Assembly: GCA_022410635.1 (NCBI GenBank) | Contig: JAJVDF010000450.1 | Span: 186,001 to 250,000 of the forward strand | Length of the DNA stretch: 64,000 bases | From: Tretioscincus oriximinensis | Lineage: Eukaryota > Chordata > Lepidosauria > Squamata > Gymnophthalmidae | Reading direction: 5' to 3' | Shown here: one piece after another, positions 48,701 through 60,005 of the stretch | How the letters are laid out: the number at the start of each line of letters is the position of its first letter | Position numbering within the stretch: position 1 is the first letter of the stretch | Translations under genes and position numbers: made by a program | Notes under the pieces: generated by a model | What the model was told of the DNA's origin: nothing | What the model saw: only the letters and a program-made list of their open reading frames with translations | Databases searched by the model: none

Positions 48701-49585
48701 AGAGGGTTTCCAGCTCTCTCAGGACAATGGCAAATGACTTCTGTACTTTTACCAAGAAAATTGCATGAAACTGCATAGTCAATCATGAGTCTGCCATGAC
48801 TGAATAGTATCCAAAAACAGCAAGAATGATCACCTCTCAGATTTTACGTGGCATGAAGCAATCCCTCCTAAGCCTGGGGTTATATCAATGAAAGTACATT
48901 CACCCAGGATCTGTTCTGTGTATTTGTTCGATTTGCACTGAAATGTGGCCTTACGTTTCTACATCCAAATTATATGTAGGTTGCATCTGTACACAAAGAA
49001 GTGAATTAAATACAGCTTAGAGTTGGTAGCATTCACGTACTAGAGTTTTTAATCCAGTCTTCTGTCCTAGAAAACTCATTTTAATGGCTTTTAATTAGGG
49101 AATAAGCACACAACTATTTTCACACTACTATCACTAAGCTATTTTTGAGCTTTTTTCATGAGTGTGGATTCAGCCTTATCTGCATCCCCTTTTTCACTTG
49201 GTACTTTGGTGTGGCTGCTTCAATAGGAAAGTAACTATAACACCCAGATTGTTGACATGGGAACATTTTACATTCCAAGAAGCCCTCTTAGTAGTTTGGA
49301 AGCCATACGAGTCAGGTTACAACCACATGTCCTCAAAAGTTGATCCAATTGAAAGGGAAATATCTAATTATTTGATGAAAAGTAAAGAACAAGAATATGT
49401 CCTGATTGCTCAAAAATAGAGTGTGTGACAAATGTGAAAGCATAAACTTTGGAGTAGCATGAATCTTTTTTGCCTTTGCTGATCAATGCAGCTGTAGTAT
49501 AAGAGCATACAAATACATGGTATTTAAAATGCCTCACTAGATTGGATTCATTGCCTTTTAGTATGTTCCTGTATTGGCCTACTAG
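45786..49585 (+). other. SAMD5: SAMD5 intron 1, no gene seen
   Basis: AT-rich intronic DNA. An open frame at 46842-47135 (97 codons) has no family resemblance that I recognise and no splice context; I do not call it. A C10 run is near 47428. Confidence 0.5.
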
Positions 49586-49895
49586 CGCAAAGGGAGTGCC
49601 TTAGGATCTGCAGTGGAGGCCCTCCTGATCAACAACAAATGGAGAGGGAATTCAGAGCAGCGTCTTCTTGGTAGTTGCCTCAGTCTATGGAATAATTTCC
49701 CCCTCACAGTGTGCTGTCACTGTATTCCTTTAGAAGATCTTTGAAGATGTATCTCTTTAACCTGGCTTTTGGCTGAAGAAATGCCATTTTCTTCCCACCT
49801 TCAGTTACTATTTAAATATGCTAATTTTGAATGGTTTTTACTCTTGGCCACCTTCCAGTATAGGGCGAGGTATAAGTATAATACAAATAAATAAA
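49586..49895 (+). mobile_element. L2-like LINE 3' end
   Basis: GAATTCAGAGCAGCGTCTTC, then TCAGTCTATGGAATAATTTC (codons for LWN.FP), then GATGTATCTCTTTAACCTGG, CACCTTCCAGTATAGGGCGA and a (TAAA)-type end. The LWNxLP...FKxxLxxxLF pattern is typical of the C-terminus of L2/CR1-type ORF2. Confidence 0.7.
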
Positions 49896-52775
49896 ATAAG
49901 TGGGATATGAGGACACAGCATCTTCTTCTTGCAGATTCCTAGCAGTTACTCTTTAGAGGCAGAGCACCTTTTACTACAATCATGGCTAATAGGCACCTAA
50001 GCTTATAAAAGGGCCTTAAGGTCATTCATCAAGAGATCTGGCATGGGTGGCTTGTATCACTTTAGAAACTGAGGAAACAAAGTAGGTGGCACGATCTTTC
50101 ATAGACTTATTATTTCTGGACCCAAACTTGTTGCATCTGTTTTTTTGAAATCATCAAAAGATATATTGATAAATATTTGGTTTACGCCAGCAGGTGGAAA
50201 ATTATGATCCACAATCATACAAAAAACATGAATTCATGCTTAATGTTCATGAATGCTACTTTGAACTATAAATGTATAATATTAAGCTTAGTAAGCATCC
50301 TATTCCTTCTACCATTGAAAAAAAAACACATCAAACTTCCATTACCTTAAATTTCCACATACTGATAACTCTTTGTTGCATTACAGTTGGGCTTTTCTTG
50401 CTTTGAAAAACAGATGTCTTGTGTGGACATTTAGATAAGCCCATGAAACTCCCTGGAGCATTTGATGATAGTGAAAATAAAGAATTAACTTTTAAGTCTG
50501 AAATTTTCTTTGCTTGGTCAGTTTAAATTAGGTATCTATTTTTAGAATAGCATATCTGGGTCATTCTTTTTCACTAAGATAAGGCAATATCATATACTGA
50601 TATACTCAACTTGACAAATTGTGGGAGATTGTATACTCAATGGAAATCTCCATCTATTAAAATACCAATGCTATGTTTATCAGAGATATGGTATTTTAAG
50701 ATCTATTCTGTACCATCCTGTGTAAAGCATCCCTATTTCTGCCACTTATGAGATTCACTAGAACTTAATGGTACTCCTGGGAAACAGTACATTATTCTGT
50801 CATTGTGATGTATTAACTGGACTATCTTGAATATTAAAATTCTCACAGTTTCAATATGTAAGTCAAAAGAAGTATATCTAGGGGAAAAAATTCAGAAAAG
50901 AGCAATAGAATATCATCCAAAGAGATCAGCCTCAATCCTTTTATATTAACTGAGGAGACTTGACACATATTCTGAAACTTAGAGCAGGAAACAGATGTTG
51001 GGACAGGTAGCAGATGACAAAGATATGGTGTGTAAGGGGATACAGGAGTGCACAAGTATTGATCCCTTACTTCTTTAATGACAACATTCTTTGGGTTTCT
51101 TCACATGTTGGCTAGAACTTCTGTACTGAAAATGTCAGATGTAATCCCAACGTTCACAACATAGTTACGGTCTAGAGAAGCAGTTACTCGTAGTATCACT
51201 GTTATGAATTTCCTGTAATAGTAATGCTACCAACTTTTTTTCTTGCTAATTTCTAAGGTGCTACTTGACCCCTTTTCTAGAAATCCTGTTCCAGACTAAC
51301 ATGGTTACATCTTTATAATAGCAGCTTATCTTCCATTCTTTCTTGGAAGGAAATGTGCTACAGGAAATGTGCAAAACAACAACACAAGGTACTTAGCTGA
51401 CTTCCTGCAGCACAAAGCAAGGTTTTGATAAAACAGCCTGGCAGATATGGAGCTTGAAACATTTCCTTGTGTCTGACAAGAGTCAGCAGAAGCACTTTTT
51501 TAGTACCCAGATTGCTGTTTGGAATGTAAATCTTCTTTATGATTTTAGTTCCTGTGTGCTGCATAGGCGCAGTTATTTGTTTTAGGAATCTGTTAAAACA
51601 TATCTACAGAACATTAAATACATTATAACAGATCCCTAAAACACATTACTTAGGTTTATGTAAACAGGGCCTTGGAAGTGCCCTTTGTATAATCCGCCCC
51701 CCTCCCACTGATGATGCTGTGGCTGAAATATAAGCATTTCTTCTTACGCACTGTACCCATAAGGGTTCACCTTTATGATTTTTTAACAAATCTTTGCACT
51801 TGTTGATCAAATAATATTTTAAATGTAAATGACCAAGTTACATTATTAGAGAGAAGAAGTATTTGAATCCAGTTACTATTTTTCATTGCAAAATTTACGG
51901 GAAGGGGTTTACTATCATATAACCCTCCAAAAACCAAGAACTGCAAATTATATAAATTTTCCCAACCGATTGGTACGGTAGTTTAAATCCCTTGTACGGA
52001 CATATTCATTCATTCTATTTCTGTCCTACCTTATCTGTTTATCTAACTATTGATCCAAACATCCGTCTACCAATCAGTCTCATCATATCACATCTATCTA
52101 CCTTTGTTATAATCTTGGATCAGAAAACAGAAATAAATACTAAAAATATAATACCAATACAAAATAGTATAGTGATGCAGCATCTTGACAAATGAATTTG
52201 TCCTAGATGCTAAAATCCTGGAAGATCTGGGAGCTGAAATATATGGATTATTGATTGATCCTTGGAAGCACATTGTAAGTACTGATATTAAAGGAATAGT
52301 TGACAATATCTGCTTTCTAAAGGGTAGTATATTAAATGCCCAATGGTGTTTCAAAACTGTAAATATATATAAAGATATGAATACGATTCTTCAACTTCTG
52401 CTTGAGAATGCCTAGAAGGTATTGGTAGGCCACTATGTGAAACAGAAAGCTCTGGTTACTTCTAAGTTAATTCAGCTTCCGTCCACTTCCAGCAGTAAAA
52501 TGAGTAGTATTTTTTCCCACATTACCTAAATGTGAGTTTTCTGCATTGGACAATGCCAAAAGAAAACCCTTTGCCGCTTTGTGGATGGGTTCTATCACTC
52601 TGAAAGTAGATTGGATTAAACCTAGATGTTACACTACAGATTTTTTCCACAACGTTTTTATTCCCAGCCAATATAGCCTTAGGAAATTACTACACTAAAT
52701 TATGGAGAGCAGGTGTTTCAGTGACTATTGTAAGTGATGCCTACGTACCATCTTTAGGCTGATGAGACAGGGAGG
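49896..52775 (+). other. SAMD5: SAMD5 intron 1, no feature seen
   Basis: AT-rich intronic DNA. The phrase GCCAGCAGGTGGAAAA near 50187 is a partial CTCF-like match and is not called. No exon found. Confidence 0.5.
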
Positions 52776-52779
52776 ATGC

Positions 52780-52908
52780 CTCTAAAGCCAACTCCAGGTT
52801 TTGCCTTTGTCTGCTGCTTGAAATGTCCAGAAACAATTGGTGGCCCACTGCAGCACTGGACGGAATGAATTGTACCTCGATCCAGCAGAATTCCTCTTAT
52901 GTTCTTAA
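52780..52908 (+). mobile_element. CR1/L2-like LINE 3' end (TTCTTATG family), fragment
   Basis: TTTGCCTTTGTCTGCTGCTT, then ACAATTGGTGGCCCACTGCA, then GCAGAATTCCTCTTATGTTC. Plus orientation of the family seen at 262 and elsewhere. Confidence 0.75.
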
Positions 52909-54950
52909 TAGAAAGTTGAATCTATATATTCAAGAGCACACAATAAGTGATGATCCGTGTATCTGTTTATTACTAAATATAAATGAGAAATGGGATTCCT
53001 ACCAGACTTCTTTTTCTTTTCGTGAAAGGACATAAATGTTTTTAACCCATTTTGCAGAAAAATGCTGTTAGGAAATTGTATTAACTTGTGTCTACAGTAA
53101 CTAAAGATTTTACTTGAAAACTTTTTTTTAAAAAAAAATAATCTTCTTCCTAGAAAGCAATCATGAGAGCAAAGAATATATCACTCACAAATATAATTTT
53201 TCTTCCTGTTGGTACTTCACATTCTGTTAATTTGCTCTCAAGAAAGAAAAACTATACTCTATGGATTTTACTCTACCCTTTGATACAGTTATAAGCTTTA
53301 GTGTGACCTTGAAAACTAGGACACTATCTGCGTTATATTGTAAGAGGCTTTCAAAAGTTCAGAATTTGCCTTTCTAGGGCACTTTTATTTTAATGGGGAA
53401 TTCAATTTTATAGCTTCTTTTTGATGGCATGAAAAGCTGGATTACAATATAGTGTGTAGACAGCTAGGAAAATAGTTTATTTCAATTTCTTCCTGTTCTT
53501 TAGCCTCAGGGGAATTTGTCTTTTGGTTTTATCATTATTTTTTAAACAGTCATTTGAAACTTTTTTTTTACTGTTCTTTTAGGACTTGGTCTAAACAAAA
53601 GTTACTATAATACTAATCTGTTTTCTGGCGATCGACTTTGCAACCAATTGCTGACAGGGACTGTAACCCCACTCCTTTGTGAGCTGCCACGAGCAGCTCA
53701 CCCTGCAGTGTGCATCACTGTGGATTCCTGTTTCCTATTACCCCTGGTGCTCTATCACCATAAAATAAAAACATATCCATTTATTTCAGAGAAACTGATT
53801 GCTTAGGTTTGTGGTTTCATACTGCGATAAATGTTCTGTGGATATAAACCATTTTATTTTTTTCTGGGCCCAACTATAGTTAAGTCTAAAATCACCTTTG
53901 GTTCACAGCAAAATAATGAATTATCAAAGTGATAAGCTGTTTTCTTCAACGCTATCTAAACCGAGAAAATCCACCTTGGATTTAGATGATGTTGAAAGAA
54001 AATGGCTCGCACTTTACTAATGTGTTTTTTGCTTCTGAGGTGGGTGGAGAATGGATTAAAACATAGGTATGATTGGCCCTATAACCTTCCTCTTTCAGTT
54101 CCTTTTTAATATAATTTTTACACTTATGTTTTGCAATGATTTTTGTGTAATAGGTAGGTTTGAGGATGATATTATTAGAATAATAGAAATANAAGAATGA
54201 AGTCAGTTATTACCTTGGTCACCTGCTGTCAGTGTGTAACTTTTTCCTCTGGATATTCTTATCTTAAGCTGGAAAGGAAGAATGACATTCCTGGTTCAGC
54301 TTATTGGTTTTATGTGCCTGAAGCATCTGACATATTTCTTTGTATGAAATTTAAGGCACCAGAAAATACAGTAAATCTGCTTTAGTTTTTATAGAGACAC
54401 ACTTTTCCTGAGCACTGGATAGAAAGGTTGCAGATTATGCAAAGCAGGATAAACTAACATGACTGTTAGATTTCAGAAAGAATGGCAGACAGAAAACAGT
54501 AACACTTAACTCTTAAAACATTCTGGCAATTTACAAATAATCAAAAATTATTTAAAAATTCAAAATTCTACAATAAAGTACTCGTGACTTTTGAAGTGTA
54601 TTTTTACTGATGGATTAATTGCTATGTTATCTCTGGCAAAAAAGCAATGTGTACATTACTGTTATATATAATGCTCTTTTTATTAGTTTTGTTATATTCT
54701 GATAATACCTTATTATATAATACGTTTGAAATGAAATTGTGGGACTGCAAAAAAACCTTAAGATAAATTTAGACAAGGTCATAGAAGCCATCAATAGTTA
54801 CCAGGATAGATGTCTTGATATTTTCTAACACTCCTTATACCAAGGGGTGGTACAAAATACCTACACAGTAAAAACAAAATAGATTAGACAAGACTTGATA
54901 CTGACTCTAGGATGTAGCAACAAGCAGTATTTCTGAAAAACCACTTGCAA
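52909..54950 (+). other. SAMD5: SAMD5 intron 1, no feature seen
   Basis: AT-rich intronic DNA; N at 54192. No recognisable exon or repeat. Confidence 0.5.
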
Positions 54951-54954
54951 AGAA

Positions 54955-55086
54955 TCGAGAACAGGTGAAGATTTTGCTTTCTTCTGCTTGAGATAGCCCA
55001 GTACAATTGATAGACCACTGTATGAAACAGAGTGCTGGACTAGATGAGCTATGAATCGATTTATCAGGGTTCCTTTTATGTTCTTA
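54955..55086 (+). mobile_element. CR1/L2-like LINE 3' end (TTCTTATG family), fragment
   Basis: AGAACAGGTGAAGATTTTGC, then GAGTGCTGGACTAGATGAGC, then CAGGGTTCCTTTTATGTTCT. Same family and orientation as 52780-52908. Confidence 0.75.
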
Positions 55087-57429
55087 TTCAGTAGGCGATA
55101 ATAGTTTCAAATGTTTGAGACATTTGGAATACAGCTATGCATGATTATAATTCATATCCAATATTGTAGCTTTTGATGCTTGGAACAAATTTGTTTTTAC
55201 AGTGTTCTTTGAGTGCTGAATTCTATTAAAAAAGTAGAACTTGCTGATATTGATGGAATAGCCAAAGTGCTGATTTTTGGCTGACCTCATCATTTCGATA
55301 GACTGATTGAAGAGTGAAATCATAAAAGCATGAATTGTCCCATTATAAGGAGGCTGCATCCAAATGAATTTTTTCTCTGCTGTCTAGCTAATAAACTATT
55401 AGTATGGATTATAAGAATTACTTTATTCCAGGGTATTTTCTGGAAGTAGCCAAAATCAGAAAAAGAGAAACTGGCAATTCATGCGTTTCAAAGCATATTT
55501 GTACAATAGTGCCCCTCTGAGACAGTAGAATAGAGGTAGAAAGATGTGAACATCTCGTCCCTACTCTAGTGCATAAAGGCAGAATGTCCCATGTTAATTG
55601 CAGCAGAAAGGTATTGATGGGAAAAATGATTTTTTTAAAAAAAAACCATAATGTTTTTGCCTGTGTTTTGGGGAACAAATAAAACAGAGTTGCCAACAGA
55701 GACATCCTTGTTCTCAGATCTTTCAACGCTATGCCAATAGTAACAATGGCATCAGTAGTACAGTAATTGTCTTCGAAAAGCAATTTGTGTAAAATGAAGT
55801 CTATAAGAGCTAAATTTGTACAGAAAACTAGTGAAATCAACTTTCTCCCATCTGACATATAGGTAACAAACAGCCATATGGCTTTTTTTTTAACTCAAAG
55901 GACCCTCCTAAAGGGTAATGCAGTGTTGTTGGGATCTTTTACTTGTGATCCAGCTGTTCAGAATAAGTGGAATGTCAGAATAACTGGAGTGGTGCTGTGG
56001 CACTCTCTATGCGTCACCATGTTGGGGGACAGGCTTGGGCAGGAAGCAGGAGCCCATACTCGCGGCTATGAAATCTAGGATTATGGCAGCACAGGTCTGA
56101 TTTGGGGCTTCTTTTTGCTTTGTTGATGCCAGATGCAATATAGGAGCAGGAGCGGAANTAGGCTCCTTCCTATTCCGGCTGGGGGACCTCTCTTAACATG
56201 ATGGCACCCTGGAGAGTACTGCCCTGCCTCTGAGTTCAGTAATGCTGAAGAACTACAGAACCAGTCCTGCATGCCTGATTAGCCTGCTGCTGACGCGTGG
56301 GAAACCCAAATGGCACCAGTAATAATGGAAATAATAATTTCCTTAGGAGGTAGTGTGAGACCCCAAGATGGTGCCTGTGAGCCACTATTATTAACAAGCT
56401 GATAATTTAAAAATTACTTGAAAATTGATTTCAACATCTGTTTTGAATTTCATCCTCAGAAGAAGCTCTTAGACTTGCCACATAGCTTATAAGTGGGCTT
56501 GTCTACCCCCATAAACATTCTAGGGCAGAAAAAATTGGATTAACAGTGAACTGGGAGCAAGAAGTTTGTACATTGTTACCTTTAAGCAGATGTGTCTCTA
56601 ACATAGCCTTACTATCAGCATTGCTTCCACCTGAATGAACAATTTATTGTGTTCAACATAAATTCAGAAATAAATCATTGCAGTATAGATATTTGTGTAC
56701 TTTTAGCTTATCGAAATACAGAGGTCTATAAGACAAGGCAAATGCTTTCAAGTCATTTCTTCACAGCAACTTTTCCTAGAATCAAAGCAACTTTGAATAC
56801 TGGTGAGAAAATTTATGGATTTCAATTACAGCTTGTATTGCATCATAATTTCAGCTTTATATCCTGTGCAGCGTAATGTTTTGGATTTTTAATGGGTCTT
56901 GAGCAGTAACCATAAAAGTGATTCAAATACACCCAGTAATTATAGAGATTTGCTGTTGCTTTTGCATTAAAAGTGAGGATGATTTACATTTTTTATTTAA
57001 AAAATGCAACCTAATGTTGTAGTTATGGTCCTTCCTTATATTACTCTGCTTATTAATTATGGTCAAATGATTTAATGTTTAACAGGTACACATTAGAAAG
57101 CTGTAAAATATTTATTAATTGATAATAATAAATTTAAACTAGATGTTATATTAATTATACATTGGGTAATACATATGTAACCTTCTGCATCTCTTTTAGT
57201 TATTTGAAATTAATTGCTAAGTGAAGAGAAAGGATTATGGCAACCAGTGTAATATAAATCACTTTCTCTTATGAATGATTTTCAGATTACATTGTCTTCA
57301 GTATTGATTTCAATAATGAATGTTTCGTATTTTTTATGACTGGGCCTCTCTTTTCTAAAAGTACCCAAAGGTTCTAGATTCCATCAAATCCTTTACTGAA
57401 AGATTTTTATGTTCAGGGTTCTAATGTGC
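55087..57429 (+). other. SAMD5: SAMD5 intron 1, no gene seen
   Basis: A minus-strand open frame at 55418-55858 (146 codons) is Leu/Ile/Phe-rich with no motif I know, and is not called. N at 56158. No repeat recognised. Confidence 0.45.
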
Positions 57430-57583
57430 TGGTCCCCAGATTATGAAATAGTGTGTCAAGCATTATCATTATACATTCAGAAAATCTTTGAAGGCACACC
57501 CCTTTAACTTGTGCTTTGACTGAAAAAAACAATTTCTCCCTTCCCCACTCAGGCACTGTTGTTTTAATAAGTTAAATCTTACT
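57430..57583 (+). mobile_element. L2-like LINE 3' end, degraded
   Basis: AGATTATGAAATAGTGTGTC, then CAGAAAATCTTTGAAGGCAC and CCCCTTTAACTTGTGCTTTG. It parallels the copy at 49586-49895 but lacks the (TAAA) tail. Confidence 0.5.
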
Positions 57584-57588
57584 CTTAA

Positions 57589-57910
57589 TGTTAGGTACCC
57601 CCATGTTAGGTGCCCCCATCCTCTTTTTTTGCTCTCTCTTTTGTTTAATCTTTTTTTCTCTTTTGAATTGCTGTGTGTGCCAGCGGGAGGTTTTCAGCGT
57701 GTGATTTATGTCTCTTCATTGGCTAGTGGATGCCGAGAGGCGGCCCCTCGACTTTGCTTTATAATGAACGTTCCCCTGTCACTTCCTGTTCTATTTCTTT
57801 AGTTACTACAGAAGTTAGTTTCTGACTGCAGACTTTATTTCTGTACTTAGCCTTTTGAATAAACCTCCTGCAACAAAACTATTTGTTCTCTTTATTCCTG
57901 AATTGAAGCC
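57589..57910 (+). mobile_element. Putative solo LTR, about 322 bp
   Basis: Promoter-like order: inverted CCAAT (ATTGGC, about 57719), TATA-like TTTATAAT (57758-57765), AATAAA (57858-57863), then a T/C-rich U5-like end. It starts TGTTAGGTACCCCC, immediately followed by a second TGTTAGGTGCCCCC. CTTAA stands on both sides (57584-57588 and 57911-57915), a possible 5-bp target duplication; the right end is GCC rather than CA, so the boundary is uncertain. Confidence 0.5.
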
Positions 57911-58044
57911 CTTAAAGTTGTTAATCATCATGAGATGTTAGGGTATAAGACAGGATAGATGTGTATCCCTGGTTTGCCAGCGATGGTCCTTTCTGGACAG
58001 AGGCAATTTGGCCACAGTGAACCATGTTCTTTTAACTTATAGAT

Positions 58045-58188
58045 TTAACTGTATATGTAGTTGGTTTAACAATTGCAGCAGTTGGACTGCTAACAGGTAG
58101 TGCTGGCTGGATGTACATGATGCCAGTCATAAAAGAAATGCATAAGCTGCTTATACATAGTGCTCCCAATACCAATCGGGGGTATTAA
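58045..58188 (+). other. Short frame with one hydrophobic span, origin unknown
   Basis: After a splice-acceptor-like TTCTTTTAACTTATAG, an open stretch encodes a hydrophobic run (YVVGLTIAAVGLLTGSAGW) followed by a polar tail ending NTNRGY and TAA. It lies between two LTR-like regions. It could be the last part of an old retroviral Env (membrane span plus short tail), or chance. No upstream coding sequence joins it in frame; the codon before it is a stop. Confidence 0.22.
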
Positions 58189-58193
58189 CATTA

Positions 58194-59130
58194 ATGTTTG
58201 AGCACCCTAATATTTAAACTTTATATTCTAAAAGAAGTCGGCTACTCATGGACATCCGTGGGCGCTGGCTGTTGCTGCCGGGGAGGAAGGTGACGCTCTA
58301 GGGAGGAGCATTCTTCCTTGTCTGCCCAGGAATGTGCAACAGGAAGTGACATGACTTCCTGGGCGACAAGAGGTATATAACCCCCTCGCTGGACGTGCGA
58401 AACTCACCCTTTCTCCCCCTCCTTTTTTCTTTTCTCTTTTAGTCATGGCAGTGAGCAGAGGTGTTGGTGGTTAGCGCAGCTTGGCGCCCCATGAGGAGTC
58501 GCAAGAACCTGGAGACAGGGACCTCATGACTTCCTCATAGAAAGAAGGCCCTTCTTAAAAGGGCTCTGAACATGTGTGCCTACTTTGGGGCAATAGGTTG
58601 AACACAGGTTTGGAGTCAGTGAGGTGGGATATACACAGGACTGATCCCTTGAGAGCCCTTCAAGGCTCTCTGATCCTCTATTGAGAACCCACAAAATGGG
58701 TGGGTCGCAGGTGCTGCTGGATGGCCCAGGTGCCTAGACCAGAGGGGCTGGCACACCAAGTGAGTGGGCAGCATGTGACCAACGCAGTGGGGCGTGGTCA
58801 AAAGCGGTCTATCAGCAAGGCCTGGGCTGGGCAGTTGGTGTCATGTCTTTGGTGCATGGCCCAGAATGATGTAAGTTAGGCCGGATGGGCATCACACCAA
58901 GGGAGCGTGGCCAATATGGTTCAAGTCAGACCGGGCGGCTGACTGGGTGTCAGCCAAGCTGCTGCGCCTGCCACACTCCAGCCATGGCCTTTTTTTCTCC
59001 ACTTCTGGGTTATTTTTTTAAGCACGGCTGTCCTGCCGTTTATGTTACATGTTTTGCGTTAGGGTTAAAATTAATAAATATTTATGTGTTCAACTTAAAT
59101 TGAGTCGTCTCCTTCTCTGCCCTCAGCTGC
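58194..59130 (+). mobile_element. LTR-like region with TATA box and distal poly(A) signal
   Basis: TATA box GGTATATAACCCCC (about 58372), then a C/T-rich run, CGCAGCTTGGCGCCCC (TGGCGCCC at 58482, as at the start of tRNA-Lys primer sites), a GC-rich middle with many GGTG/CCAAG phrases, then AATTAATAAATATTTATG (AATAAA 59073-59078). GC content is above the surrounding intron. The ends are not fixed and no paired LTR is visible. It may also be a promoter-bearing repeat of another kind. Confidence 0.4.
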
Positions 59131-59223
59131 AATAGCTATTCTTGACATATAAATATACTATAATGCTCATTTTAAGTAATTAAGGAGATGAGAATGCACA
59201 GGAGTTAATACACGGGTGTCGGA

Positions 59224-59485
59224 AGAGGAGAAGAGGAACTGGGTTTTTATACCCCACTTTTTTCACCTGAAGGGACTCAAAGTGGCTTGCAAACTATTTT
59301 TTGCCCAAAGTCTTACATTCTGTCTTCCCCTTTACATTGTGATGGTACCTATTCATCTATTTCTAATTGCTTGCTTTTGAACAACCAAGTTGGTTGAAGC
59401 TAAAGTCATTAGAGGGTGCTCACCCCTCTTCAAGGCAGACATATTCTCTGTTGAAAGGCCCATAACCCCAAATTATGGAACTGTC
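59224..59485 (-). mobile_element. tRNA-headed SINE, diverged (minus orientation)
   Basis: Tail first: GAACTGGGTTTTTATACCCC, then GAAGGGACTCAAAGTGGCTT. Body: AACAACCAAGTTGGTTGAAG and GAGGGTGCTCACCCCTC. The head is lost or unrecognisable after about 59460. Confidence 0.7.
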
Positions 59486-59689
59486 TCCCCTCTGAGGACA
59501 TGTGCATCACATATCTGCTTGTAGACACAGCAGTTCCCAAACTTTTGAGGTCATGGAACCCTTGACCCTTGAATCTGTAACTCTTATCCCTCTGGGTTTG
59601 TGGCAGATTTCATTGAATCCCAACTCTATCTCTGTAGGCCTATACTTCTTGGTTTGCAAAAAAAAACCTTTATTTTTGAGCTCCTGAAG

Positions 59690-60005
59690 GAGAAGAAGAA
59701 GAGGAGGAAGAAGAGAAAGAACTGGGTACTTATGCCCTGCTTTTCTCACCTTACAAAGGGACTCAAAGCGGCTTGCAAGGGTATTTTGCCTGAAGGCTTA
59801 CATTCTACTTTCCCCACCAGGCTGTGGTGGTTCCCATGTATCTACTTGCAGTCAGTTGCAATTTCTTGCAATTCTTGCCTTCGAATAGTTCCGTTGGCTA
59901 GAGCTACAGGCTAGTGGATGGCGCTCACCTCTCCCCACGTCTGACACAGGGCTTCAAAACCCAATCTCCCAGATGAGAGACCGATTCCTAAGCAACTGAG
60001 CCAGT
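59690..60005 (-). mobile_element. tRNA-headed SINE, near full length (minus orientation)
   Basis: A GAAGAAGAAGAGGAGG tail tract leads into AACTGGGTACTTATGCCCTG, ACAAAGGGACTCAAAGCGGC, TCCCATGTATCTACTTGCAG, GGCTAGAGCTACAGGCTAGT, GACACAGGGCTTCAAAACCC and CCTAAGCAACTGAGCCA. Confidence 0.85.

Noticed and set aside
55418..55858. 146-codon minus-strand hydrophobic frame
   Set aside because: No motif, no splice context, AT-rich composition; chance length is plausible in intronic DNA.
53000..57000. CRISPR-like, operon or phage features
   Set aside because: No regularly spaced repeats or dense coding; this is vertebrate intronic DNA.
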